A stretch of 51,463 nucleotides of DNA from Patescibacteria group bacterium (GTDB lineage: Bacteria > Patescibacteriota > Doudnabacteria > UBA920): assembly GCA_023484515.1 (NCBI GenBank), contig JAMDAY010000029.1:1-51463 (forward strand), given 5' to 3'. A model generated the notes under the pieces. The model ran no database searches, was not told the DNA's origin, and was given only the letters and a program-made list of their open reading frames with translations. Below are positions 8,498 to 16,849 of this stretch, piece after piece. The stretch's first letter is position 1; the number at the start of each line of letters is the position of its first letter. The position numbers and the translations under genes are program-made.

Positions 8498-9337
8498 ATG
8501 AATAAAACAACTTTTTTCCACAAAATTTTAGTTTTGGTTCTGGCTTTTTCCGCTTTTACCCCCTTGGCTGCAGGAGCACAAACCAGTTCCATCTCCCGAC
8601 TGATTAAAATTTCGGACAACCCGACGGTTTACATTGTTGCAGGGAATAATACCAAGCGCCCTCTCTTTTCAATCAACGAATTTAATTCTTATGGACTGCA
8701 CTTTAGCGGGGTTATTACGGTTAGCCAAACTCAATTAGACCAATACCCTGCCGTCCAGGTAATAAAGACTGCAAATAATCCGACTGTCTATAAATTGAAT
8801 TCGGATTTTACCAAACAGCCGATTGGCAACTACCAGGCTTTTTTGGATTTGGGATTTAGGCCTCAGGATATTGTGGTAGTAAACACCACGGAACTGGGAT
8901 TATACCCTACCGGAACGATAATTATTAACGGCCAAAGTAATAATACTAATTTTGAACAAGCCGTAAACAGCCATAACCAGAACAATATAATGGCAGACAT
9001 GGCCAATACCGTGGGATTAGCCAGTTTGGGCCAGCCTTTCCAAAATATGTCCAACGACCAGGTGGCTTCAGCCGTGGTTAACCTGACGCGTAACTGGAAC
9101 CAATTCACCTTTTTATCCGCCAGACAGATCCAGCCGCTTGTCCAGGCCACCGCATCGTCAACCTTGCAAAGCTCATTCAATAACCTGCGAAATTATACCC
9201 TGGGATATTCTTCCTCCGATTCAAGGAATGACCGCCTTGTCCTGCTCTACCATACCAACACCCAAGGGATGGTTGACCAGGTAATATATGTATCCTCGCT
9301 GTGTTCCGCGGCTACCCCCTTGTACCAGTGCAAGTAA
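8498..9337 (+). CDS. secreted protein with two TVYxI/SYG-type repeats
   Basis: Signal peptide MNKTTFFHKILVLVLAFSAFTPLAAGAQ; repeats NPTVYIVAGNNTKRPLFSINEFNSYGLHF and NPTVYKLNSDFTKQPIGNYQAFLDLGF similar to the C-terminus of the 1148-aa ORF product. Confidence 0.85.
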   Translation: MNKTTFFHKILVLVLAFSAFTPLAAGAQTSSISRLIKISDNPTVYIVAGNNTKRPLFSINEFNSYGLHFSGVITVSQTQLDQYPAVQVIKTANNPTVYKLNSDFTKQPIGNYQAFLDLGFRPQDIVVVNTTELGLYPTGTIIINGQSNNTNFEQAVNSHNQNNIMADMANTVGLASLGQPFQNMSNDQVASAVVNLTRNWNQFTFLSARQIQPLVQATASSTLQSSFNNLRNYTLGYSSSDSRNDRLVLLYHTNTQGMVDQVIYVSSLCSAATPLYQCK

Positions 9338-9346
9338 GAATCTAAC

Positions 9347-9378
9347 TTAAGAGCCGTTCCGCCAGGAACGGCTCTTAA
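9347..9378 (+). terminator. hairpin, likely terminator
   Basis: ttaagagccgttcc-gcca-ggaacggctcttaa, perfect 14-bp stem 9 nt after the stop codon; weak T-tract. Confidence 0.65.
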
Positions 9379-9669
9379 AATTGGAAAAACCTGCGGCTAA
9401 AAAGCCCGGATCCCATAAAACTGTTTTTTTCCAAGCCTTAGTAATCGCCAGAGGAGCCGTCCGTAAAAACGGCATAGCCGGAAATAATTACGGCTAATCC
9501 CCAAATCACGCAAGTTTTTTAAAATTCCCCATAAGCCAGGCGATTTAGTTTAACCGATAGTTATTCTTGCTGTGCACATTGCGGATTTTTCCCAATACAA
9601 TGTAACTATATCCGGCCAAAGGCATCACATATGTTGTAACGGTTAAGCTATTAACCTGATCGTTAATTT

Positions 9670-10533
9670 ATGAAATTTTTGCGTAATCTTGCGCTAAGCT
9701 TTTTTTTGTTGCTCTTTGCAACGGCAATCGGCTTGGCCGCAGGCCATTTGATGATTACTCATCCTAATAGCTGGTCCGGCAGCCTTGGCAGCTCGTTTTT
9801 TTCTTCCAAAAACAGCCTTTTCAGCAGCGACAGCAGCGCGAACCCTGTCCCTATTTCCAGTGAAGAAGGCAAGGCGCTAATCTCCCAGGCATCTCCCGCA
9901 ATCGTTTCGGTTTATAGCTACCAGCCGGATACTAGCAGCGAAAGTTCTTGGCAAAACTTTCCTTTTGCGCCTTTTTCCGGCAGCTCCTCTACGGTCCAAG
10001 TAAGCGCCGGCACCGGATTTTTTGTTGACCCTGACGGTTATATTTTAACCGACCGGCACGTGGTCCCCCCTGACAGCACGGGATATTCCGTCATTTTGTC
10101 CGATGGCACGAAAAAAGAAGCCCGGGTCGTTTACCGCGACCCTAAAGACGATATAGCGGTCCTAAAAATTTCCGGCAACAACTACCCCACTTTGCCTCTT
10201 GGGGATTCTTCCAAACTGACAATAGGCCAACCGGTAGTCAGCGCCGGCAACGCTTATGGCCAGTCGGAGTATGTATCTACTACCGGTAAAATTACGGACT
10301 TAGGCCAAAGCATTACCGCTACCGACGGACAGCAGGAATTAAAATTAAGCAATGTAATTGAGTCTAGCGCGCAACTGTTTCCGGGCGACAGCGGCGGCCC
10401 CACTTTAGACATGGAAGGAAAAGTGGTCGGCCTGAACGAAGCCACTACGGACGGCCATGCTGAAATGAACTATCTGACTCCCATAAACGAGGCAAAAGAC
10501 GCCATTAGCGCGGCGTTAAACAGCGGACTATGA
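9670..10533 (+). CDS. membrane-anchored/secreted trypsin-like serine protease (S1C/HtrA-like, no PDZ seen)
   Basis: N-terminal TM; GTGFFVDPDGYILTDRHVV (His), DDIAVLKI (Asp), FPGDSGGPTL (Ser). Confidence 0.9.
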   Translation: MKFLRNLALSFFLLLFATAIGLAAGHLMITHPNSWSGSLGSSFFSSKNSLFSSDSSANPVPISSEEGKALISQASPAIVSVYSYQPDTSSESSWQNFPFAPFSGSSSTVQVSAGTGFFVDPDGYILTDRHVVPPDSTGYSVILSDGTKKEARVVYRDPKDDIAVLKISGNNYPTLPLGDSSKLTIGQPVVSAGNAYGQSEYVSTTGKITDLGQSITATDGQQELKLSNVIESSAQLFPGDSGGPTLDMEGKVVGLNEATTDGHAEMNYLTPINEAKDAISAALNSGL

Positions 10534-10654
10534 CAATACGGACCTTTAAAGATAGCCTTTAAAAAATTTATTTTTGAAAATGTCTAACCTTCTATTGTTA
10601 ATTTATAAGATCATTTTAAGCCCTTAATCTTTTAGCATTAAACCCGGAGGTTTT

Positions 10655-10792
10655 ATGTGTTACGAACAAATGCGCTGGTCCAAACAGGACCAATTAGCCT
10701 TGCTTAAAGGGCGCAAAAAAGCCCTTAAGGAACGGCTGGAAAAAGTTGACCGCCTTATCCAGGAATTGGAAAGGGAAAAAGCCATGGCTTAG
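10655..10792 (+). CDS. small coiled-coil protein, 45 aa (not in ORF track)
   Basis: acccggaggttttATG SD; MCYEQMRWSKQDQLALLKGRKKALKERLEKVDRLIQELEREKAMA*; terminator follows. Confidence 0.7.
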   Translation: MCYEQMRWSKQDQLALLKGRKKALKERLEKVDRLIQELEREKAMA

Positions 10793-10811
10793 CCTAACGG
10801 CAAAACTTTTC

Positions 10812-10840
10812 AGCCGCACCGCAATGCGGGGCGGCTTTTT
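10812..10840 (+). terminator. intrinsic terminator
   Basis: agccgc...gcggct followed by TTTT, 20 nt after the small ORF stop. Confidence 0.7.
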
Positions 10841-10898
10841 GCTGCCAAATTCAAAGGCCGCCCCGCTTCTTGCCATACCTAAACAAACCTGCTGGATA

Positions 10899-10936
10899 CT
10901 GTTCTATAAATGTCCGGCCGGACACTTATAGAACAG
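10899..10936. repeat. 38-bp near-perfect palindrome
   Basis: ctgttctataaatgtccgg|ccggacacttatagaacag; 18 of 19 positions complementary, no spacer, no T-tract. Confidence 0.85.
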
Positions 10937-11022
10937 CAAATATTTGCAAACGGTTACAATTCTAAATTTTGCCAAAATAACCAATTCCGGTAAAAGGTAT
11001 TTATTTTTAGCCGCCATTATTG

Positions 11023-11034
11023 TATAATAAACTT
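11023..11034 (+). promoter_or_regulatory. -10 box (TATAAT) of a likely leaderless transcript
   Basis: tgTATAATaaacttATG: the start codon lies where the transcription start is expected. Confidence 0.5.
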
Positions 11035-11892
11035 ATGACCCTGGAACAAAAATTAAAAATCGGTCTGGTGCTGAATACCGCTTTTACCGTGTTTGAATTT
11101 ATTATGGGATTTATTTCGGGCAGCTTGGCCCTGGTTTCCGACGCCGGCCACAACCTGACCGACTCTTTGAGCCTTATGGTCTCCTGGATTGCGGAAAAAA
11201 TTGCCAAGCGCAAGGCCACGCCGGAGCACACTTTCGGATACGGCAAGTCCACCATTATAGCCGCGCTAATTAACAGTTCCGTACTAATAATTTTGGCTTT
11301 GGTAATTTTTTACAAAGCCTACCAGCGCCTGCTGCGTCCGGAACCGGTAAGCGGCGGCACCATAATGCTGGTAGCCCTGGCCGGAGTGGCGGTTAACGGA
11401 ACTATTGCCTTAATGTTCCGCAGCCACAGCCGCAATTTAAATATTAAAAGCGCTTACTTAAACATGGCTTACGACACCCTGGCTTCCGTAGGCGCCTTGG
11501 CTGCCGGCATAATTATCATTTACACCCACAAAACTTTTGCCGACCCCATAATAAGCGTAGTGATTGGAATAATGCTGCTAATTAGCGGATGGAAGGTGGT
11601 AGACAAAGCCATTCATGTCTTGCTAGAGGGCGTGCCGGAAAATATTAATGTTAAGATGGTTCAAGAAGCCATTAGCAAGATTGCCAACGTCAAAAAAGTC
11701 AACGACTTGCATGTCTGGACCATTGCCTCGGAAAAAGCCGCGTTAAGCTGCCAGGTAATATTTGAGGAAAAAGATTTGGCAAAGGATACCGAAACCATAA
11801 AAGAGATAAAACGGATGCTAAACCAAAATTTCAACATCTCCCACGCCACCATAGAAGCGACCCTTGCGGCAGACCCGCCGCATAACCACTAA
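11035..11892 (+). CDS. cation diffusion facilitator (CDF/CzcD-like) transporter
   Basis: GSLALVSDAGHNLTDSLSLMVSWIAEKIAKRKATPEHTFGYGKSTIIAALIN; C-terminal cytoplasmic domain VNDLHVWTIASEKAALSCQV. Confidence 0.95.
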   Translation: MTLEQKLKIGLVLNTAFTVFEFIMGFISGSLALVSDAGHNLTDSLSLMVSWIAEKIAKRKATPEHTFGYGKSTIIAALINSSVLIILALVIFYKAYQRLLRPEPVSGGTIMLVALAGVAVNGTIALMFRSHSRNLNIKSAYLNMAYDTLASVGALAAGIIIIYTHKTFADPIISVVIGIMLLISGWKVVDKAIHVLLEGVPENINVKMVQEAISKIANVKKVNDLHVWTIASEKAALSCQVIFEEKDLAKDTETIKEIKRMLNQNFNISHATIEATLAADPPHNH

Positions 11893-11979
11893 GCCGCCCG
11901 CCCGCCGTTGCCGCTATCGGCAAAACAGCCGTTCAAAACCGACTCAGGTCATTTTTGCAACATGCAAAGATGATCTTTG

Positions 11980-12087
11980 TTATATGCTGGCGCCGTCGTC
12001 ATCCGGGACAATGTCCGGCCCGTAGAACCCAAGTCGCTTACGGCGCTCCTCTTCCCTTTCGTCTTCCTGGTTGTAGATTTTCGGCAT
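11980..12087 (-). CDS. small charged protein, 35 aa (not in ORF track)
   Basis: aaaaGGAGGtgggagttATG; MPKIYNQEDEREEERRKRLGFYGPDIVPDDDGASI*. Confidence 0.6.
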   Translation of the reverse strand: MPKIYNQEDEREEERRKRLGFYGPDIVPDDDGASI

Positions 12088-12159
12088 AACTCCCACCTCC
12101 TTTTCTGGCAGCAAAGACGCCCTTCCGGAATTAACCTTCTAAAGTCAGATTGATTGGGT

Positions 12160-12254
12160 GATGACGCAAATCTGGGACAATCTTCCTTAAGTTTGGTTAA
12201 CGATGATTATTATTTGGTAATCTTAAAGACCGCTTATCCCAGATGTGCGTCATC
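12160..12254. repeat. 95-bp MITE-like / hairpin element
   Basis: gatgacgcaaatctggga (12160-12177) and tcccagatgtgcgtcatc (12237-12254): 17 of 18 complementary; pairing continues imperfectly inward (cttaag/cttaaag). Confidence 0.7.
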
Positions 12255-12398
12255 TCTGCCTCTAAAGCCTATTTGCCCCCTAAGCCTTTACTTAACTTTC
12301 CGCAAAGACAGCCTTGCATTCCTATACGACGAAACAGTTCCAAACCACATAGTCCTCCAAAACGTGCAAACCTTCCGGAAAAAGTTTATAATTAATTT

Positions 12399-13127
12399 AT
12401 GCCAAATAAGCCGAAAAAACTTTCCATCTTTAACTATTCCAGCCGCGAAGAAGCGGAAATTTTTGCGGGCGCGGCCATAAACCGGCTTTTGGAAACCGGT
12501 CTCGGCAGGCCGGTTTTGCTTTTGCTTTCCGCCGGCTCGGCGCTGAAAATTTTAGACGGGGTAAACCCTTCCTTGTTCGGATCGCGCGCCACCGTGACCA
12601 TGCTGGACGAACGGTTCAGCAATGACCCGGAAGTAAACAACTTTGCCAGGCTGCAGCATACCGATTTCTACAAGGAAATCTTTGAACGGGAAACCAACTT
12701 AATCGGCACCAGTCCCCGCCCCAAAGAGACGCAGGAACAATTGGCGCGGCGCTGGGAGACCGGACTGAAAAACTGGCGACAGGAAAACCCGTCCGGTAAA
12801 ATTTTCGCGACTATTGGCATGGGTCAAGACGGACACGTGGCCGGCATTATGCCTTTTTCGGAAGATCCGGATAAGTTTAATAGGTTGTTTAGCAGTAACA
12901 ACTGGGCCGCGGCTTACGACGCCGGCGGCAAGAACCCCTACCCTTTGCGCATTACCGCGACTATGACTTTTTTAAAAATGCTCGATGCCGCAATAGGCAT
13001 TATAACCGGCCCGGAAAAAAAACCTTCCTTTGAAAAAATGCTGTCCAAACAAGCCACCCTTGCCGAACTTCCGGCCATGGTATTTTGGGACATGAAAAAT
13101 TTGGGAATATATACGGACATAAAATAG
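12399..13127 (+). CDS. 6-phosphogluconolactonase / glucosamine-6-phosphate isomerase family protein
   Basis: LLLLSAGSALKIL, TMLDERF, GMGQDGHVAGIMPF motifs. Confidence 0.85.
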   Translation: MPNKPKKLSIFNYSSREEAEIFAGAAINRLLETGLGRPVLLLLSAGSALKILDGVNPSLFGSRATVTMLDERFSNDPEVNNFARLQHTDFYKEIFERETNLIGTSPRPKETQEQLARRWETGLKNWRQENPSGKIFATIGMGQDGHVAGIMPFSEDPDKFNRLFSSNNWAAAYDAGGKNPYPLRITATMTFLKMLDAAIGIITGPEKKPSFEKMLSKQATLAELPAMVFWDMKNLGIYTDIK

Positions 13128-13276
13128 GACATCCAACTTCTTCTTAATGGTGCTTAAATTCTCCAAAACTAACTATAATTATAGACAATTTATAGGTATA
13201 AGATTATAGCAGGCCAAAATACGTATTTTTTACGTAACCGGGCTAAAACGAAACAAAATGCGGCAAATAAAAATTT

Positions 13277-14646
13277 ATGCCAAATGAAACCTTGGAAAAA
13301 ATTGCCAAAGCGCCGGCGCAGACGTTGGAAAAGACCTGGCAAACCTCTGCCCAAGTCGCCAGGGCAATAGGCAACCAGCAGCCCTTTAAAAAGGCCGGAC
13401 AATACTGGCATACGCTGGGGCCGGGCCTGACCACGGGCGCGGCTGACGACGACCCCTCGGGCATTGCCACCTATTCCCAAACCGGCGCAAAATACGGGTT
13501 TAACCTTTTATGGCTGGCGGCCTTTACCTTCCCCTTAATGGCCGTGGTCCAGGAAATGTGCGCGCGCATCGGCCTGGTCACCGGCCGCGGGCTGGCCGGC
13601 AACATTAAGCGGCATTATGCCAAATGGGTGCTGTATTCCGCCACTGCCCTGCTATTTGCCGCCAATACCTTTAACATTGGCGCGGATTTGGGCGCCATGG
13701 CCAAAGCCACGCAGCTACTTGTTCCCCGCGCCGACTTTGTCACCCTGGTATTCTTTTTTACCATTGCCAGCCTGGCCCTGCAAATTTTTACCACTTACGG
13801 CAGCTACGCCAAATACTTAAAATGGCTGGCCTTGATTCTGCTGTCTTACGTCTTAACCGCCTTTTTTGTCAAGCTTGATATGGCCAGCGTCTTAAAATTC
13901 GCAATTTGGCCCCACCTGGTTCTTAACCGGGAACAGCTTTTTTAATTTGCGGAATTTTAGGCACCACCATTTCCCCGTATTTGTTCTTTTGGCAGACTTC
14001 GCAGGAAGTGGAAGAACAAATTTTGGAAGGCAAGACTACCATCAAGCTCCGGCAAAAGGAAGCCATGCCCCAGGAAATGAAAAAAATGCGCATAGACGTC
14101 TGGTCCGGCATGTTTTTTTCCAACCTGGCCATGTTTTTCATCATTTTGACTTGCGCTGCCACCCTGTTCCCGGCCGGCATTACCAACATCCGGACTGCGG
14201 CGGATGCGGCAGCCGCCCTTAAACCTTTGGCCGGGCAATACGCTTCCCTCCTGTTTGCCGTGGGAGTAATTGGCGTCGGCCTGTTGGGCGTGCCTGTCCT
14301 GGCGGGTTCGGCATCTTACGCCCTGTCCGAAAGCTTTGGCTGGAAGCAAGGACTTTACCGCAAACTCCAGCAGGCTTATAATTTTTACGGCGTAATTATT
14401 ATTTCCATGGCTGTGGGCCTGGTATTGAATTTTGTCGGCATAGACCCCATTAAGGCCTTAATATATTCCGCCGTGGCCAACGGGATTGTCGCGCCGGCAG
14501 TGTTAATTCCCATTGTGCAAATGAGCGGCAATAAAAAAATCATGGGAGAATGGGCAAACCGCCCGATAGTTTCTTTAGTCGGATGGGTTACCGTAGGCAT
14601 AATGGCAATATCGGGGGCAGCGGCTATGGCTGCGCTGCTAATGTAA
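13277..14646 (+). pseudogene. Nramp-family divalent metal transporter split by a -1 frameshift at a T6 run (pseudogene, frameshifted gene or sequencing error)
   Basis: ORF1 ends ..KFAIWPHLVLNREQLF*; at c-tttttt-aa (13937-13945) a -1 shift gives ..NREQLF-LICGILGTTISPYLFFWQTSQEVEEQ.., a continuous Nramp sequence. Confidence 0.85.
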
Positions 14647-14649
14647 TAT

Positions 14650-14751
14650 CCGATCCGGATTTACAGATACAATCCGGATTTGCAAATATCTACAAGACAC
14701 CGGAATCTGTAGTTATCCGCAAATACGGATAACATCCGCAAACAGGATCGG
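14650..14751. repeat. complex inverted/direct repeat region
   Basis: ccgatcc(14650)...ggatcgg(14751) enclosing atccggatttacagat / aatccggatttgcaaatat and gttatccgcaaatacggataac. Confidence 0.55.
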
Positions 14752-14834
14752 AATAATGCGGCAGGCCTTTGACAAAAAACCGGTTATAAATTATAATATT
14801 TAAGCAAATTAAGCAAAATCAATTCTAACCAAAA

Positions 14835-15344
14835 GTGCAAAAGACCAGGATTAACCACCAAATTAGGGCTCCGCAATTGCGGGTCATTAACGAAGAAGGG
14901 CAGCAGGTAGGGATTATGAAAACCTCCGAAGCCCTGGCTCTGGCATTGGAACACGGGCTGGACTTAGTGGAAGTTTCGCCTTTGGCCAACCCGCCGGTGG
15001 CCAAGCTGATTGATATTGCCAAATTCCGCTACCAGCAAAAAAAGAACGAAACGGCCGCCCGCAAACACGCAAAAAAAGTGGAGCTAAAGGTCCTTTGGAT
15101 AAGCATGCGGATTTCCGAGCACGACATGGGCATTAAGGCTAAAAAGGCTACGGAATTTTTGGAAGAAGGCAACGTGGTTAAGATTGAACTGCGGATGCGC
15201 GGCCGCGAGCAGGCTTTCGGCGACATTGGACAAAAGCAATTGCAAACTTTTCTGACCCACATTACTTCCCCGTTCCGGGTGGAAGTTCCCATAAAAAGAA
15301 TGGGCGGCACGTGGTCGGTTACGATAGCCCTGGATAAAAAATAA
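14835..15344 (+). CDS. infC: translation initiation factor IF-3
   Basis: NHQIRAPQLRVINEEGQQVGIMKTSEALALALEHGLDLVEVSPLANPPVAKLIDIAKFRYQ; GTG start, since an in-frame TAA lies just upstream. Confidence 0.97.
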   Translation: MQKTRINHQIRAPQLRVINEEGQQVGIMKTSEALALALEHGLDLVEVSPLANPPVAKLIDIAKFRYQQKKNETAARKHAKKVELKVLWISMRISEHDMGIKAKKATEFLEEGNVVKIELRMRGREQAFGDIGQKQLQTFLTHITSPFRVEVPIKRMGGTWSVTIALDKK

Positions 15345-15377
15345 GTTTAATATTTAATATTTAGGATACTTCTACAA

Positions 15378-15572
15378 ATGCCCAAAGTAAAAACCCACCA
15401 AGGAACAGCTAAGAGAATTAAGCTTAGCAGGCGCGGCAAGCTAATTGCCCGCAGCGTCGGCCAGGACCATTATAATTCCCGCGAATCCGGCAAAACCACC
15501 AAGAACAAGCGCCGCGACCTGGTCCTGCACAAGACGAACAATAAATTAAAATCATTAATTCCCTATAAATAG
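15378..15572 (+). CDS. rpmI: 50S ribosomal protein L35
   Basis: MPKVKTHQGTAKRIKLSRRGKLIARSVGQDHYNSRESGKTTKNKRRDLVL; operon context. Confidence 0.95.
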   Translation: MPKVKTHQGTAKRIKLSRRGKLIARSVGQDHYNSRESGKTTKNKRRDLVLHKTNNKLKSLIPYK

Positions 15573-15584
15573 TGGATAGCGGAC

Positions 15585-15633
15585 AGTGATCAGTTAACAG
15601 TTACTGACCACTGGACACTGATCACTGATCACT
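15585..15633. repeat. short-period direct/inverted repeats between rpmI and rplT
   Basis: agtgatcagt (15585) with inverted actgatcact (15617 and overlapping 15624); ACTG repeats about every 7 nt. Confidence 0.6.
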
Positions 15634-15639
15634 ACAAGT

Positions 15640-15984
15640 ATGACACGCATAAAACGCGGAGTCGCCGCGCACAAACGGCGCAAAAATTTACTAAAAAGAG
15701 CCAAAGGTTTTGACAACCGCCGCTCCACCAATTTCGTAGCAGCCCGCGAGGCGCTGCTGCATGCGGACAAATACGCTTACCGCGACCGCCGCAACAAGAA
15801 GCGCGATTTCCGCGCTTTATGGCTTATCCGGACAAACGCCGCCTTAAGGGAAAACGGCACCACCTGGAGCAAGTTTGCCGGCAAGCTGAAAAAAGAAAAA
15901 ATAGCCATAAACCGCAAAATGCTGGCTGAACTGGCCGTCCAATATCCGCAGGAATTTGACAAGCTTGTAAAAAGCCTGATATAA
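15640..15984 (+). CDS. rplT: 50S ribosomal protein L20
   Basis: MTRIKRGVAAHKRRKNLLKRAKGFDNRRSTNFVAAREALLHADKYAYRDRRNKKRDFRALWLIRTNAALRENG. Confidence 0.97.
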   Translation: MTRIKRGVAAHKRRKNLLKRAKGFDNRRSTNFVAAREALLHADKYAYRDRRNKKRDFRALWLIRTNAALRENGTTWSKFAGKLKKEKIAINRKMLAELAVQYPQEFDKLVKSLI

Positions 15985-16088
15985 CCGCGGATACGCAGAT
16001 GACTGCAAGATAACGCAGATTTTAAAACCCCGCACCTTTTAGGTGCGGGGTTATCTGTGTCATCTGTTTTTCATCTGCGTATCTGCGG
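15985..16088. repeat. 104-bp nested inverted repeat containing the rplT terminator hairpin
   Basis: ccgcggatacgcagatga / tcatctgcgtatctgcgg (17 of 18 complementary) around aaccccgcacc-ttttaa-type hairpin at 16026-16052. Confidence 0.7.
16026..16052 (+). terminator. hairpin downstream of rplT
   Basis: aaccccgcacc...ggtgcggggtt stem. Confidence 0.65.
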
Positions 16089-16102
16089 TCTATCTGCGGT
16101 AT

Positions 16103-16633
16103 TTACTTCTGCTGCGAAGCCTTGTCCTGCGTGATAGCCTTGACTACCTGGCCGTCCGACTTAAGGTCTTCATAGAACAAAATTTGATTGTTGCTAATAT
16201 GCATCTGGTCAACCGGCCCGTGCAGCTCACTGCCCAGTTTAACCAAGGAAATTGACTGCTGGGTGCTTGATGATTCGCCGGTGCCGCTGCCCTGCTGCGG
16301 CCCCACTTGCAGGTAATAAATATCCTTTAAGGTTACGTAATTGCTTCTAACGTCGGAAAGCTTGCCAAAATAAACCTGGCCATTGGTCAAAAAGACCGCC
16401 TGATAACCGGAAGGCTTGCTGGCTGCAGCGCCGGTTTGGACAGCGCCGTCCTTGCCGAATAGCTTGCCCCGGAACAGCACGCCGGCAGCCACCAGCAGAA
16501 CAATTATAACTCCTAAAATTATCCAAGGGACTTTGTTAGAAACCTTTTTTCCGGGTTCGGCCGCAGCCGGAGCCGGAGAATATTCAGCCTTGCTGGAAGA
16601 CTGCACCCTATTGATTTTAATTTCTTCAGACAT
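16103..16633 (-). CDS. hypothetical single-TM protein
   Basis: Start MSEEIKINRV with SD (aaaggaaacatatATG at 16633); TM VPWIILGVIIVLLVAAGVLF; ORF track start at 16675 is probably too long. Confidence 0.75.
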   Translation of the reverse strand: MSEEIKINRVQSSSKAEYSPAPAAAEPGKKVSNKVPWIILGVIIVLLVAAGVLFRGKLFGKDGAVQTGAAASKPSGYQAVFLTNGQVYFGKLSDVRSNYVTLKDIYYLQVGPQQGSGTGESSSTQQSISLVKLGSELHGPVDQMHISNNQILFYEDLKSDGQVVKAITQDKASQQK

Positions 16634-16849
16634 ATATGTTTCCTTTTTGTTATTAATAAAGGTTCCCCGCCGCAAGCAGCGGAGGCATTACTGCAAGGAA
16701 CATGCTGCATTTCGCGGCAGAGCCGGCAGGTTTAAAACCTGTATTAGCTCCTCGGCTCGCTTATCAGCCACAGGCTGGCAGACTCGCCTGCGTCGCTAAT
16801 AAACAATCTTTGTCCGCTGATCGCAGATCGGATGGTGTAATCTATCCTC

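Noticed and set aside
12154-12480. ORF 12154..12480 (+) as a gene
   Set aside because: Overlaps the inverted-repeat element and the start of the phosphogluconolactonase-like gene in another frame; no SD or domain.
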